NCBI RefSeq assembly: GCF_008704555.1
Contig: NZ_CP023702.1
Location: 3,100,001 to 3,164,000 of the forward strand
Direction: 5' to 3'
DNA length: 64,000 bases
From: Streptomyces nitrosporeus
Lineage (GTDB): Bacteria; Actinomycetota; Actinomycetes; Streptomycetales; Streptomycetaceae
This document shows, one piece after another, positions 1-12,167 of the stretch. Each line of letters begins with the position of its first letter. The first letter of the stretch is position 1. Below the pieces are notes generated by a model, which did not search any database, was not told the origin of the DNA, and saw only the letters and a program-made list of their open reading frames with translations. The translations under genes and the position numbers were made by a program.

Positions 1-13
1 TGACGTCGAGCAC
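1..13 (-). CDS. rpoC: RNA polymerase subunit beta' (5' end only)
   Basis: Only the first four codons lie in the window. On the minus strand a GTG start at 13-11 is followed by codons for Leu-Asp-Val, which matches the usual Streptomyces RpoC start (V/M-L-D-V-N-F). A GAGGGA ribosome-binding site lies about 10 bases upstream. The position directly downstream of rpoB fits the universal rpoBC operon. The assignment rests on context and a very short match, so it is good but not proven from this window alone. Confidence 0.85.
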
Positions 14-142
14 TTGTCGTCAATCCCTCTTTCGGGGGTTCGAGCCCCCTCGCGTCACGCGAGAAATCGGGGCACTTCAGCAATGGTCTGAACGGGTCCG
101 GGGAAAGCCGGCCGGTTCACTGGGATCCGGCCGGCCAGCCCG
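14..142 (-). other. rpoB-rpoC intergenic spacer with hairpin
   Basis: This 129-base spacer separates the rpoB stop from the rpoC start. It holds a 5-bp G/C hairpin at 34-49 (five G, loop TTCGAG, five C) that looks like a tRNA T-arm, and a short palindrome at 51-61. No tRNA can be folded around it, because there is no matching D-arm, anticodon arm or acceptor 5' strand. It may be a processing or pausing element within the rpoBC message. Confidence 0.6.
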
Positions 143-3628
<3,486 letters not shown>

Positions 3629-4226
3629 GAGGGGGTCCTTCCGAGGGCTCGGACTCACTACGCGCGTACCGGCCCCAAGCCCCACACAGCGACAGAAATC
3701 CCAGGTCAGGGAAGGTCCGGTCATCGGTGCTAGGCGTGGGCATGCCCCTGGTGACGGGCAGGAGGCAGCTAACAGGCAGCGCAAAGGGTCAGTGTAGCCA
3801 AACGCCACACTGATGTCCAGTCGGGGCTCTCAGAAACCCTCGTCGTTCGCAACAGCTGTTCTCAACACCTATGGATAGACCTCACGCGCGGTGCGCGCTC
3901 TTCTTTACTGCCCTCTTCACTCTCGATCCATGCCTCGGAAGCGGATCGAGATGACGACGCGTCCTGAGAATTGCGCGCCGCGTGCGGTTCGTCAAGGCCC
4001 TGAGCCACTGACGGCCACCCAGCGATCTTCACCCCTCGCGCGGGGACCCCGGTTGACGTCCCCTTTCGGAGACGCACGGCGAAGATCACCCTACCCGGCA
4101 CCGGCAGAAGATCAAGGCAGCCTCCCGCAGCACGCCGAAGGGCGACCACCCAAGCGGGTGATCGCCCTTCGCGAGTGACGTCCCCGCCGCGAGGCGGGGG
4201 CGTGAGGAGTCAGAGGACTCCAGGGG
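3629..4226 (-). other. rplL-rpoB intergenic region
   Basis: About 600 bases without a gene separate rplL from rpoB. The rplL-proximal end holds two strong hairpins, listed separately. The rest is mixed sequence with no convincing reading frame and only the ribosome-binding site of rpoB at its far end. Long leaders with partial termination or RNA processing are known between rplJL and rpoBC in bacteria, and this spacer fits that role. Confidence 0.6.
4140..4167 (-). terminator. Hairpin after rplL, likely partial terminator or processing site
   Basis: Twelve-base arms at 4140-4151 and 4156-4167 enclose an AAGC loop. The single mismatch becomes a G-U pair only in the minus-strand RNA, so the fold is complete in the rplJL-rpoBC transcript. 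A second stem of seven G/C-rich pairs with a 4-base loop lies at 4182-4199. There is no U tract, which suggests attenuation or RNase III-type processing more than full termination. Confidence 0.65.
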
Positions 4227-4613
4227 TCACTTGACCTCGACGGAGGCGCCGGCGGCCTTGAGGGACTCGGCAGCCTTCTCCGCGGCCTCCTTGGCGACCT
4301 TCTCGAGGACCGGCTTCGGGGTGCCGTCGACGAGGTCCTTGGCCTCCTTCAGACCCAGCGAGGTCAGCTCACGCACGACCTTGATGACCTGGATCTTCTT
4401 CTCGCCGGCGCCGGTGAGGATGACGTCGAACTCGTCCTTCTCCTCCTCGGCCGGGGCGGCACCGGCAGCGGCGCCACCGGCGGCGGCAACGGCGACCGGG
4501 GCGGCGGCGGTGACGTCGAACTTCTCCTCGAAGGCCTTCACGAACTCGGAGAGCTCGATGAGGGTCATCTCTTCGAACTGCGCGAGCAGGTCGTCCTGGG
4601 ACAGCTTCGCCAT
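4227..4613 (-). CDS. rplL: 50S ribosomal protein L7/L12
   Basis: This is the flexible ribosomal stalk protein that recruits translation factors, 128 residues. The N-terminal dimerisation domain ([16 protein letters not shown]), an Ala/Gly-rich hinge around residues 35-60, and the C-terminal factor-binding domain ([20 protein letters not shown]) are all present. It lies 84 bases downstream of rplJ, with which it forms the stalk base, and the RNA of this operon also carries the L10 leader. The ATG start has a GGAAGGAC ribosome-binding site. Confidence 0.98.
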   Translation of the reverse strand: MAKLSQDDLLAQFEEMTLIELSEFVKAFEEKFDVTAAAPVAVAAAGGAAAGAAPAEEEKDEFDVILTGAGEKKIQVIKVVRELTSLGLKEAKDLVDGTPKPVLEKVAKEAAEKAAESLKAAGASVEVK

Positions 4614-4697
4614 GACAGGCGTCCTTCCACTATTCGGCAGGTGCCGGATGTATATGTCGGCGGGCGTACGTGGGGCCCGCTGGACCGCTGAGCGTGA

Positions 4698-5255
4698 TTA
4701 CTCGGCGGCCTCGGCGGGAGCCGGAGTACCGGCACCGCCCTGCTCTTCCTTCTTGGCACGAAGCGCTTCCGCGGTGCGGACGAACTTCGAGGGCAGCGCC
4801 TGGAAGAGCGCGGCAGCCTGCGACTGCTTGCCCTTCATGGCACCGGCCAGCTTGGAGAGCAGAACCTCGCGGGACTCGAGGTCCGCGAGCTTCTTGATCT
4901 CATCGGCGGACAGCGCCTTACCGTCAAGGACACCGCCCTTGATGATGAGGTTGGGGTTGTCCTTGGCGAAGTCACGAAGACCCTTCGCCGACTCCACCGG
5001 GTCACCGGTGACGAAGGCAACCGCCGTCGGACCCGTGAAGAGGTCGTCCAGCGTGTCGATCCCGGCCTCGTTGGCCGCAATCTTGGTCAGCGTGTTCTTC
5101 ACCACGGCGTACTGGGCGTTCTCACCGAGCGAACGGCGCAGCTGCTTGAGCTGGGCCACGGTGAGACCCCGGTACTCGGTCAGCACGGCGGCGTTCGAGC
5201 TGCGGAACTGGTCCGTCAGCTCGGCTACCGCGGCAGCCTTGTCGGGCCTTGCCAT
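4698..5255 (-). CDS. rplJ: 50S ribosomal protein L10
   Basis: This is the stalk base protein that binds 23S rRNA and L7/L12 dimers, 185 residues from the ATG at 5255. A GGAAGGAGG ribosome-binding site lies about 9 bases upstream, which decides this start over a longer in-frame extension that would run into the leader. Conserved L10 features include [19 protein letters not shown] and the VKNTL segment, followed by a helical C-terminal region for L12 binding. An acidic Ala-rich tail ends the protein. Expression is probably controlled by the leader and attenuator just upstream. Confidence 0.98.
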   Translation of the reverse strand: MARPDKAAAVAELTDQFRSSNAAVLTEYRGLTVAQLKQLRRSLGENAQYAVVKNTLTKIAANEAGIDTLDDLFTGPTAVAFVTGDPVESAKGLRDFAKDNPNLIIKGGVLDGKALSADEIKKLADLESREVLLSKLAGAMKGKQSQAAALFQALPSKFVRTAEALRAKKEEQGGAGTPAPAEAAE

Positions 5256-5470
5256 GAGCGTCGGCCTCCTTCCGGGTGATGAGGACCGCTCAGAAGGGGC
5301 CGGGAAAAACAAAGCGCCCCGGCGCAGGCGCCAGGGCACGGCTCGACCGGACATACATCCGGGAGCGATCCACAGTCACCTGCGCAGGTCGCCCGTCCTC
5401 GACGGATCCTTCGGTCACCGGCCCCCTTGCAAGAGCACAGCAACGACCAGCGGTCTTTGGCTTCCTGTGG
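5256..5470 (-). promoter_or_regulatory. rplJ leader (L10 leader type)
   Basis: About 215 bases of untranslated RNA precede rplJ. In many bacteria the L10-L12 complex binds such a leader and represses its own operon. The leader ends in a clear intrinsic terminator (5305-5337), about 50 bases before the rplJ start, which is the expected layout of a leader-attenuator. I did not fold the upstream kink-turn region, so the exact L10-binding motif is not shown. Confidence 0.65.
5305..5337 (-). terminator. Attenuator terminator in the rplJ leader
   Basis: Arms at 5316-5325 and 5328-5337 form a nearly perfect 8-10 bp G/C stem (one G-U pair) on the minus strand. It is followed by TTTGTTTTT (plus-strand A-rich tract 5305-5313). 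A hairpin with a U tract is rare in this G+C-rich genome and marks an intrinsic terminator placed between promoter and gene. Confidence 0.75.
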
Positions 5471-5500
5471 AGCGTACGCGACCGGAGCCGCGTGGAGCAA
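5471..5500 (-). promoter_or_regulatory. Candidate promoter of rplJL
   Basis: On the minus strand TTGCTC (5500-5495) and TACGCT (5476-5471) stand 18 bases apart and could be the -35 and -10 of a housekeeping-type promoter starting the leader. The match is partial. Confidence 0.35.
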
Positions 5501-5516
5501 ATCCGTCCTGATTTCA

Positions 5517-5545
5517 CCGGTGCGGGAGGTTTGGACCCGCACCGG
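5517..5545 (-). terminator. Terminator hairpin downstream of the lipoprotein gene
   Basis: Ten-base perfect arms CCGGTGCGGG (5517-5526) and its complement (5536-5545) with a 9-base loop follow the lipoprotein stop codon within 10 bases. The stem separates that gene from the rplJ leader. No U tract is present, as is common in Streptomyces. Confidence 0.65.
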
Positions 5546-5551
5546 CCGGGG

Positions 5552-6469
5552 TCAGGAAGCGGCGCCCTGCTGCTGCTTCAGCAGTGTCCTGAAATCGATC
5601 GTGTCGTCGGCCGCCGGCCTTTGCGCCGCGACCTCGGTGCCGTAGTCGCTGTAGTAGACCGTCGAGTTCATCTCGCCGTTCGCCGTGTCCGCGCGTTCGA
5701 CCTTCTTCACCAGCAGGTTGTTCTCGTCCACCCAGATGTCGACCGTCTCGGTCTCCACGCCCGACTGGGACAGCTGCTTCCTGAGGGCGGCGAGCTCGTC
5801 CTCGCCCAGGTCCGAGTTCGTGGTGGCGAGTTCCGTGACGTCCACCGTGCCGCTGTAGTGCGTCGTGGCGACGCCCCGCACGTCCTCCTTGCCGACCTCC
5901 ACGACGTCACCCGCGGCCAGCAGAGCGTTGACCCCCTGCTGGGGGGTGCCGTTCTGGATCTGGTCCGCCATCACCTCTCCGGATGCGCCGCCCATCTCGG
6001 CCAGGTCGGCGTAGGCGTACCGGATCCAGTGCTTGCCCCCGGCGTTCGCGGCGAAGCCGTCGCCCATGTTCGCGTAGTACTCCTCCTTGAAGTACCGGGC
6101 CAGCACGGTGCCGTCGCCACCGGACTGCTTCAGGGCCTCCCCCATGGAGCCGCCCGTGTAGACGATCTCCATCTCGCCCGTCACGCCGTCTCCCCAGCCG
6201 AGCACTCCGGACTGCTTCATGGACATGGCGGCACCGAGCTCCATGGTGCCCTCGATCCTCGCGGATTCCGCCCCGCCGGTCTCCTTCTGCGCCACGCGCA
6301 GCGCCGATATCGCGTCCGTACGCGCCACGGCGCCGTCCCTGGCCTTCGGCGCCCCCTGGGAAGAGGAAGGGGACGGGTCCCCTCCCGGCCCGCCGCACGC
6401 CGTCACCGTCGCCAGTGCCGCCGCCATCGCGACCAGGAACCCCGCCCGTCCTGCCCTGCCTGCCGTCAT
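5552..6469 (-). CDS. Putative lipoprotein, LppX/LprAFG-like
   Basis: A 305-residue protein with a type II signal peptide: Arg-rich start, hydrophobic stretch (residues 10-21) and lipobox V-T-A-C with the acylated Cys at 25, followed by a Gly/Pro/Ser linker. The rest is a soluble, mostly polar domain with repeated threonine and glycine turns (for example GVATTHYSGTVDVT), reminiscent of the actinobacterial LppX/LprG lipid-binding or LolA-like fold. It sits between rplA and rplJ but is bounded by hairpins on both sides, so it is probably its own transcript. Expected location is the outer face of the membrane. The family call is tentative. Confidence 0.8.
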   Translation of the reverse strand: MTAGRAGRAGFLVAMAAALATVTACGGPGGDPSPSSSQGAPKARDGAVARTDAISALRVAQKETGGAESARIEGTMELGAAMSMKQSGVLGWGDGVTGEMEIVYTGGSMGEALKQSGGDGTVLARYFKEEYYANMGDGFAANAGGKHWIRYAYADLAEMGGASGEVMADQIQNGTPQQGVNALLAAGDVVEVGKEDVRGVATTHYSGTVDVTELATTNSDLGEDELAALRKQLSQSGVETETVDIWVDENNLLVKKVERADTANGEMNSTVYYSDYGTEVAAQRPAADDTIDFRTLLKQQQGAAS

Positions 6470-6511
6470 CGAAGACCCACCCCTGCCGTGCTCGTCGCTT
6501 TCCCGTCAACG

Positions 6512-6551
6512 AGGACGGGCCCCGCGACCAGATGGTCGCGGGGCCCGTCCT
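6512..6551 (-). terminator. rplKA terminator hairpin
   Basis: A perfect 18-bp inverted repeat (6512-6529 and 6534-6551) with a 4-base loop lies about 35 bases after the rplA stop. It is G/C-rich and lacks a U tract. It ends the rplK-rplA transcript ahead of the lipoprotein gene, which starts only 40 bases further on. Confidence 0.8.
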
Positions 6552-6585
6552 GTTGAGAAGGAGGCTACCGGGTGAGCACGGGGGC

Positions 6586-7308
6586 TCAGACGGCGGCCGG
6601 GTCCTCCTCGACGAGGAGGTTGCGCACACGGTTGGCGTCCAGCGGGATGCCGGGGCCCATCGTGGTGGTGAGGGACGCCTTCTTGATGAAGCGGCCCTTC
6701 GCGGCGGACGGCTTGAGGCGGAGGATCTCCTCCAGGGCCGCGCCGTAGTTCTCGACCAGCTTCGTCTCGTCGAAGGAGACCTTGCCGATGATGAAGTGCA
6801 GGTTCGAGTGCTTGTCGACGCGGAACTCGATCTTGCCGCCCTTGATGTCGTTGACAGCCTTCACGACGTCGGGGGTGACAGTGCCGGTCTTCGGGTTCGG
6901 CATCAGACCACGCGGACCGAGCACGCGGCCCAGGCGGCCGACCTTGCCCATGAGGTCCGGCGTGGCGACGACGGCGTCGAAGTCCAGACGGCCCTTCGCC
7001 ACCTCGTCGATGAGCTCGTCGGCGCCGACGATGTCGGCGCCCGCGGCTTCCGCGGCCGCAGCACGGTCACCGGTCGCGAAGACCAGGACCCGGGCGGTCT
7101 TGCCGGTGCCGTGCGGGAGGTTCACGGTGCCACGGACCATCTGGTCGGCCTTGCGAGGGTCAACACCCAGGCGGAACGCGACCTCGACGGTGCCGTCGAA
7201 CTTCGTGGTGGCGGTCTCCTTGGCGAGACGGACGGCCTCGAGCGGGGCGTAGGTACGCTCCCGGTCGATCTTGGCGTCCGCAGCGCGGAGGTTCTTGCTG
7301 CGCTTCAC
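6586..7308 (-). CDS. rplA: 50S ribosomal protein L1
   Basis: L1 of the large ribosomal subunit, 240 residues, which forms the L1 stalk at the E site and in many bacteria represses its own operon. The L1 signature [20 protein letters not shown] is present at mid-protein, with the rRNA-binding N-terminal region starting [15 protein letters not shown]. It follows rplK by 82 bases on the same strand and is closed by a strong terminator. Confidence 0.98.
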   Translation of the reverse strand: MKRSKNLRAADAKIDRERTYAPLEAVRLAKETATTKFDGTVEVAFRLGVDPRKADQMVRGTVNLPHGTGKTARVLVFATGDRAAAAEAAGADIVGADELIDEVAKGRLDFDAVVATPDLMGKVGRLGRVLGPRGLMPNPKTGTVTPDVVKAVNDIKGGKIEFRVDKHSNLHFIIGKVSFDETKLVENYGAALEEILRLKPSAAKGRFIKKASLTTTMGPGIPLDANRVRNLLVEEDPAAV

Positions 7309-7390
7309 TTCTGCTCCTGTGGTTTTCAGAGTGTGGAGTCGTGGTGCGGACCAGCGCTTGGCCCTACCACTGGGGGCTTACGAGGCTGAC

Positions 7391-7825
7391 TCAGCCTTCG
7401 ACCGTGATGCCCATGGAGCGGGCGGTGCCGGCGATGATCTTCGACGCGGCGTCGAGGTCGTTGGCGTTCAGGTCGGGGAGCTTCGTCGTGGCGATCTCGC
7501 GGACCTGGGCAGCCGTGAGCTTGGCGACCTTGGTCTTGTGCGGCTCGCCGGAGCCCTTCTCCACACCCGCGGCCTTGAGGATCAGCTTCGCGGCCGGCGG
7601 GGTCTTGGTGACGAAGGTGAAGGAGCGGTCCTCGTAGACCGTGATCTCCACCGGCACGACCATGCCGCGCTGCGACTCGGTCGCGGCGTTGTAGGCCTTG
7701 CAGAACTCCATGATGTTGACGCCGTGCTGGCCGAGCGCGGGGCCGACCGGCGGGGCCGGGTTGGCCGCACCGGCGTTGATCTGGAGCTTGATAAGCCCCG
7801 TGACCTTCTTCTTCTTGGGAGGCAT
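7391..7825 (-). CDS. rplK: 50S ribosomal protein L11
   Basis: L11 of the GTPase-associated centre, 144 residues. The Pro-rich N-terminal domain ([35 protein letters not shown]) and the C-terminal rRNA-binding domain ending in [10 protein letters not shown] are complete. L11 (RelC) is needed for RelA-dependent ppGpp synthesis, which in streptomycetes ties it to antibiotic production. The start ATG has a GGAGAGAG ribosome-binding site. A terminator behind nusG implies that rplKA has its own promoter. Confidence 0.98.
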
Positions 7826-7895
7826 TGCTCTCTCCGGGTCCTAGTGAGAGTGTTTCGCCGCCATTCCGGTCATCCGGACGGAGGCATACCGCACA

Positions 7896-7923
7896 ACGAT
7901 AACGGGTATAGCTGCGCGACCAA
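7896..7923 (-). promoter_or_regulatory. Candidate rplKA promoter
   Basis: TTGGTC (7923-7918) and TATCGT (7901-7896) on the minus strand are 16 bases apart in the only A/T-rich part of the nusG-rplK spacer. The -35 would overlap the end of the nusG terminator. A partial match only. Confidence 0.3.
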
Positions 7924-7971
7924 AAACCGAGCAGGTCAGCCCGGCTGCGAAGCCGGTCCGACCTGCTCGGT
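7922..7971 (-). terminator. nusG intrinsic terminator
   Basis: Twelve-base arms ACCGAGCAGGTC (7926-7937) and complement (7960-7971) surround an inner CCGGCT/AGCCGG stem, giving one long hairpin. On the minus strand it runs straight into TTTTTGG. This is the best canonical rho-independent terminator in the first 10 kb and lies 30 bases after the nusG stop. Confidence 0.85.
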
Positions 7972-8002
7972 AGGTATGTGTCCCAGAAGGGCGCAGAAGC
8001 GA

Positions 8003-8860
8003 CTAGTTCTTCTGGATCTGGTCGAAGCTCAGCTCGACCGGGGTCTCCCGGCCGAAGATCTCGACGAGGCCCTTGACCTTCTTCGAGTCGGCGTTGATCT
8101 CGTTGATCGTCGCCTGGAGCGTCGCGAAGGGGCCGTCGGTGACGGTGACCGAGTCGCCCACCTCGAAGTCCAGGACCTGGACCTCGACCTTGCGGGCCGG
8201 AGCCGGCTTGCCCTCGGCCTCGGCGGCCTCGCGGGCGGCCTTCTCCTCGGCCTCGGGGGCGAGCATCTTGACGATCTCGTCCAGGGTCAGCGGGTAGGGG
8301 TCGTAGGCGTTGCCCACGAAGCCCGTGACGCCGGGGGTGTTGCGGACGACGCCCCAGGACTCGTTCGTCAGGTCCATGCGCACCAGGACGTACCCGGGGA
8401 GCTTGTTCTGACGGACGTTCTTGCGCTCGCCGTTCTTGATCTGGACGATCTCTTCCTCGGGCACCTCGGCCTGGTAGATGAAGTCCTCGACGTTGAGCGA
8501 GACGGCGCGCTGCTCCAGGTTGGCCTTCACGCGCTTCTCGTACCCGGCGTACGTGTGGATGACGTACCACTCGCCCGGGAGGCCGCGCAGCTCCTCGCGC
8601 AGGGCGGCGACGGCGTCGACGGGGGCGGCCGGCTCGGCGTCCTGCTCGTCGTCGTCCTCGGAACCGTCGGCCTCCGCCTCCTCGTCGGCACCGGCCTCGA
8701 CGGCGTCCTGCTCGGCAGGCTCGTCCGCGGCGGCGTCAGCAGCTTCGACCTGGTCCGGGGCCCCGGCATCCGACGCCTCGACGATGTCGAGCTCGTCCTC
8801 GGCGGACTCGACGGCGCTCGCCGTGGGCTCGGCGTCGTCGTTCAGGTTCGGGTCAGACAC
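8003..8860 (-). CDS. nusG: Transcription termination/antitermination protein NusG
   Basis: NusG binds RNA polymerase through its NGN domain and couples it to Rho or the ribosome; 285 residues from the GTG at 8860. The first roughly 90 residues are an acidic Ala/Glu/Asp-rich extension seen in Streptomyces NusG. The NGN domain follows ([39 protein letters not shown]) and the KOW domain ends the protein ([20 protein letters not shown]). The start is chosen because AGGAAG lies about 12 bases upstream and the next residues SDPNLND fit the family. secE lies 73 bases upstream. Confidence 0.97.
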   Translation of the reverse strand: MSDPNLNDDAEPTASAVESAEDELDIVEASDAGAPDQVEAADAAADEPAEQDAVEAGADEEAEADGSEDDDEQDAEPAAPVDAVAALREELRGLPGEWYVIHTYAGYEKRVKANLEQRAVSLNVEDFIYQAEVPEEEIVQIKNGERKNVRQNKLPGYVLVRMDLTNESWGVVRNTPGVTGFVGNAYDPYPLTLDEIVKMLAPEAEEKAAREAAEAEGKPAPARKVEVQVLDFEVGDSVTVTDGPFATLQATINEINADSKKVKGLVEIFGRETPVELSFDQIQKN

Positions 8861-8904
8861 GATGGCTGCTTCTTCCTGGATACAGAGGGTGGAACATGCG
8901 AAAG

Positions 8905-8923
8905 GGGCGCCGACGAGGCGCCC
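8905..8923 (-). other. Hairpin between secE and nusG
   Basis: Seven-base arms GGGCGCC (8905-8911) and GGCGCCC (8917-8923) with a 5-base loop lie in the 73-base secE-nusG spacer. It may modulate read-through or stabilise the message end. Confidence 0.45.
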
Positions 8924-8933
8924 TCCGCGGGGA

Positions 8934-9221
8934 TCAGCCGAAGACGTACTTGACGGCCCGCGCAAATCCGAAGTCAATCACGGTAACGAGGCCGATCATG
9001 ACCACCACGAACACGATCACCACGGTCGTGTAGGTCATCAGCTGGCTGCGTGTCGGCCATACGACCTTGCGGAGCTCGGCGACGATCTGGCGGTAGAAGA
9101 GCGCGAGGCGGCCGAACGGGCCCTTCTTGCCGCGCTTGCCACCCTTACGGGGCTTCTTCTTCGACTCAGGCGCTTCGTCCTCGGCATCAGGCATGTCGAT
9201 GGAGCCCACGGCGTCCGTCAC
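8934..9221 (-). CDS. secE: Protein translocase subunit SecE
   Basis: The small membrane subunit of the SecYEG translocon, 95 residues from the GTG at 9221 ([10 protein letters not shown]). It has a charged N-terminal half with a Lys/Arg/Gly-rich stretch ([14 protein letters not shown]), the conserved amphipathic segment [20 protein letters not shown] and one C-terminal membrane helix ([20 protein letters not shown]). The secE-nusG order next to tRNA-Trp is conserved in actinobacteria. An AGGTGAG ribosome-binding site supports this start over an upstream extension. Confidence 0.96.
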   Translation of the reverse strand: MTDAVGSIDMPDAEDEAPESKKKPRKGGKRGKKGPFGRLALFYRQIVAELRKVVWPTRSQLMTYTTVVIVFVVVMIGLVTVIDFGFARAVKYVFG

Positions 9222-9327
9222 GCTACTCACCTGATTCCGGGTCGTGGCCGTGCCGCGCCCGGTGGAGCCGCACGGCGGTGCATTGAAGTACGTACATGCG
9301 CACACATCCTGGCGAAGGAGTGTGTAG

Positions 9328-9400
9328 CAGGGCCGGAGGGACTTGAACCCCCAACCGCTGGTTTTGGAGACCAGTGCTCTACCAATTGAGCTACGACCCT
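9328..9400 (-). tRNA. tRNA-Trp (anticodon CCA)
   Basis: A complete 73-base cloverleaf: acceptor AGGGTCG pairing with CGGCCCT, D-arm GCTC/GAGC, anticodon stem CTGGT with loop holding CCA, T-arm GGGGG-TTCAAGT, and discriminator G as usual for tRNA-Trp. CCA is not encoded. It lies directly upstream of secE on the same strand. Confidence 0.97.
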
Positions 9401-9636
9401 TTGTGGTTCCCCCAACCTACCGCATCTTCCCCGGTGGACCGGGTGCGGAAACGGTGCGGCTGGTGAAGGCCAACGACAGGTGAGTGTACGTGTTCATGGG
9501 CCTCGCGTCGAACAGACCGCGTGCGACCGGTCCCGCGGGCCGCGGGTGACCGGCCTCGGCCGGATGCCGTCCGCGTCCTGTCCGGTCCCTGAAACCCCTG
9601 TGCCGACCGCGATTCCGGTCTGGGAGCATGGGGGGC

Positions 9637-10863
9637 ATGAGCGCTGCAACTTCTCCGTCCGAGCGCCGGGTCTCGGCCCGCATCGGTGCCATCTCCGAGT
9701 CCGCCACCCTCGCCGTCGACGCCAAGGCCAAGGCCCTCAAGGCCGCCGGGCGCCCGGTGATCGGCTTCGGTGCCGGTGAGCCCGACTTCCCGACCCCCGG
9801 TTACATCGTCGAGGCGGCGGTCGAGGCCTGCCGCAACCCGAAGTACCACCGCTACACCCCCGCCGGCGGGCTCCCCGAGCTCAAGGCCGCCATCGCGGAG
9901 AAGACGCTGCGCGACTCCGGCTACGAGGTCGACGCCTCGCAGATCCTGGTGACCAACGGCGGCAAGCAGGCCATCTACGAGGCCTTCGCCGCGATCCTGG
10001 ACCCGGGTGACGAGGTCATCGTCCCGGCCCCGTACTGGACCACCTACCCCGAGTCCATCCGTCTCGCCGGCGGCGTGCCGGTCGAGGTCGTCGCCGACGA
10101 GACCACCGGCTACCGCGTCTCCGTCGAGCAGCTGGAGGCGGCCCGCACCGAGCGGACCAAGGTCGTCCTGTTCGTCTCCCCGTCCAACCCCACGGGCGCC
10201 GTCTACAGCGAGGCCGACACCGAGGCCATCGGCCGCTGGGCCGTCGAGCACGGCCTGTGGGTGATGACCGACGAGATCTACGAGCACCTGGTCTACGGCG
10301 ACGCGGCGTTCACCTCGATGCCGGCGGTCGTGCCCGAGCTGCGCGACCGGTGCATCGTGGTCAACGGTGTCGCCAAGACGTACGCCATGACCGGCTGGCG
10401 GGTGGGCTGGATCGTCGGCCCGAAGGACGTCGTCAAGGCCGCGACCAACCTCCAGTCGCACGCCACCTCCAACGTCGGCAACGTCGCCCAGGCCGCCGCG
10501 CTGGCCGCCGTCTCGGGTTCGCTGGACGCGGTCGCCGAGATGCGCACCGCCTTCGACCGCCGCCGCCGGACCATCGTGCGGATGCTCAACGAGATCGACG
10601 GCGTCCTCTGCCCGGAGCCCGAGGGCGCGTTCTACGTGTACCCCTCGGTGAAGGCGCTGCTCGGCAAGGAGATCCGCGGCAGGCGCCCGGCCGACTCCGT
10701 CGAGCTGGCGGCGCTCATCCTGGACGAGGCCGAGGTCGCGGTCGTGCCGGGCGAGGCCTTCGGCACGCCGGGTTACCTCCGGCTCTCGTACGCCCTGGGC
10801 GACGAGGACCTGGCCGAGGGTGTCTCGCGGCTGCAGAAGCTGCTGGGCGAGGCCCGCGACTGA
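9637..10863 (+). CDS. aspC: Pyridoxal phosphate-dependent aminotransferase, aspartate type
   Basis: A class I fold-type I aminotransferase of 408 residues, probably making aspartate/oxaloacetate or other amino acid pairs. Features: substrate segment [12 protein letters not shown] near residue 45, [11 protein letters not shown] for cofactor phosphate contacts, [20 protein letters not shown], and the catalytic Lys in [17 protein letters not shown]. The C-terminal Arg for the substrate carboxylate lies in [13 protein letters not shown] at 9637 is preferred to the ATG at 9628 because a G-rich ribosome-binding site lies between them. It is divergent from the tRNA-Trp/secE unit and ends at a strong hairpin. 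Confidence 0.95.
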   Translation: MSAATSPSERRVSARIGAISESATLAVDAKAKALKAAGRPVIGFGAGEPDFPTPGYIVEAAVEACRNPKYHRYTPAGGLPELKAAIAEKTLRDSGYEVDASQILVTNGGKQAIYEAFAAILDPGDEVIVPAPYWTTYPESIRLAGGVPVEVVADETTGYRVSVEQLEAARTERTKVVLFVSPSNPTGAVYSEADTEAIGRWAVEHGLWVMTDEIYEHLVYGDAAFTSMPAVVPELRDRCIVVNGVAKTYAMTGWRVGWIVGPKDVVKAATNLQSHATSNVGNVAQAAALAAVSGSLDAVAEMRTAFDRRRRTIVRMLNEIDGVLCPEPEGAFYVYPSVKALLGKEIRGRRPADSVELAALILDEAEVAVVPGEAFGTPGYLRLSYALGDEDLAEGVSRLQKLLGEARD

Positions 10864-10883
10864 GCCTCCCGCGCGACGCAGGC

Positions 10884-10907
10884 GGCCCCCGGCTCAGGCC
10901 GGGGGCC
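10884..10907 (+). terminator. Terminator after the aminotransferase gene
   Basis: Ten-base arms GGCCCCCGGC (10884-10893) and complement (10898-10907) with a TCAG loop are followed by ATTTCTGTGTT. It lies 20 bases after the stop codon. Confidence 0.8.
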
Positions 10908-10982
10908 ATTTCTGTGTTCGAGGGGTAATCCGGTGCGGGATCCGGGTACCACGAAACCCTCCGGATGGGGCAGGATCCATGG

Positions 10983-12011
10983 ATGGAGCGTGACGTACGG
11001 CTGTTGCCCAAGGCCCATCTGCATCTGCACTTCACCGGGTCGATGCGGCCGACCACCCTGCTCGAACTCGCGGACAAGTACGGCGTGCGCCTGCCGGAGG
11101 CCCTGACCGGCGGTGAGCCGCCCCGGCTGCGGGCCACGGACGAGCGCGGCTGGTTCCGCTTCCAGCGCCTCTACGACATCGCCCGGTCCTGTCTGCGTGC
11201 CCCGGAGGACATCCAGCGGCTGGTGCGCGAGAGCGCGATGGAGGACGTGGCCGACGGCTCGGGCTGGCTGGAGATCCAGGTCGACCCCACCTCGTACGCG
11301 CCGCTGCTCGGCGGGCTGATCCCGGCCATCGAGATCATCCTGGACGCGGTGGACAGCGCCTCCCGGGAGACCGGGCTGGGGATGCGGGTGGTGATCGCGG
11401 CGAACCGGATGAAGCACCCGCTGGACGCCCGCACCCTGGCCCGGCTCGCCGTGCGGTACGCGGACCGGGGGGTCATCGGGTTCGGGCTCTCCAACGACGA
11501 GCGCCGGGGCATGGCGCGGGACTTCGACCGCGCCTTCGCCATCGCCCGGGAGGGCGGTCTGCTGGCCGCCCCGCACGGCGGTGAGCTCTCCGGCCCGGCC
11601 AGTGTCCGGGACTGCCTGGACGACCTGGACGCGGCCCGGATCGGGCACGGCGTACGGGCGGCGGAGGATCCGCGGCTGCTGAGGAGGCTGGCGGAGCGCG
11701 GGGTGACCTGCGAGGTGTGCCCGGCCTCCAACGTGGCGCTCGGGGTCTACGAGAAGCCCGCCGACGTGCCTCTGCGCACCCTCTTCGACGCGGGGGTGCC
11801 GATGGCGCTGGGCGCCGACGACCCGCTGCTCTTCGGTTCGCGGCTGGCCGCGCAGTACGACCTGGTGCGCCGCCACCACGGTTTCACCGACGAGGAGCTG
11901 GCGGAGCTGGCCCGGCAGTCCGTGCGGGGCTCGGCGGCACCCGCCGACGTGCGGGCGGCACTGCTGAGCGGGATCGACGACTGGATCGGGGAGTGCCCGC
12001 CCGGCGGCTGA
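10983..12011 (+). CDS. add: Adenosine deaminase
   Basis: Zinc-dependent deaminase converting adenosine to inosine in purine salvage, 342 residues from the ATG at 10983 (MERDVRLLPKAHLHLHFTGS). The zinc His pair is in KAHLHLHF, the third His and catalytic Glu are in HGGE, and RIGHG carries the base-contact His. The usual metal/catalytic Asp pair is present in the variant LGADDP rather than LNTDDP. Two ATG codons a few bases upstream are alternatives. It stands alone between the aminotransferase and the convergent murB. Confidence 0.93.
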   Translation: MERDVRLLPKAHLHLHFTGSMRPTTLLELADKYGVRLPEALTGGEPPRLRATDERGWFRFQRLYDIARSCLRAPEDIQRLVRESAMEDVADGSGWLEIQVDPTSYAPLLGGLIPAIEIILDAVDSASRETGLGMRVVIAANRMKHPLDARTLARLAVRYADRGVIGFGLSNDERRGMARDFDRAFAIAREGGLLAAPHGGELSGPASVRDCLDDLDAARIGHGVRAAEDPRLLRRLAERGVTCEVCPASNVALGVYEKPADVPLRTLFDAGVPMALGADDPLLFGSRLAAQYDLVRRHHGFTDEELAELARQSVRGSAAPADVRAALLSGIDDWIGECPPGG

Positions 12012-12013
12012 TC

Positions 12014-12035
12014 CCGTCCGTCAGCTGACGGACGG
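12014..12035. terminator. Palindrome between convergent add and murB
   Basis: A perfect 22-base palindrome starts just after the add stop codon. It is centred on CAGCTG. Its place after add suggests a bidirectional transcript end, although it has no loop bases. Confidence 0.5.
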
Positions 12036-12167
12036 CCCCCTGACGGGCGGGCGGACGGGCGCGTCCGGCCGGCGCGGTGGCGTGCTGCGGGAGGGGCTGG
12101 TCCCTCCCGCGGGCGGACGCGGCCCACGCGGCGGGCGCGCCCTGGACGCCGCCCCGGGGCGCCCCGC

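Noticed and set aside
14..62. tRNA T-arm-like hairpin (GGGGG-TTCGAG-CCCCC) suggesting a tRNA at the left edge
   Set aside because: No D-arm, anticodon arm or acceptor partner can be formed, and the minus strand reads as the rpoB-rpoC spacer with the rpoC ribosome-binding site and start.
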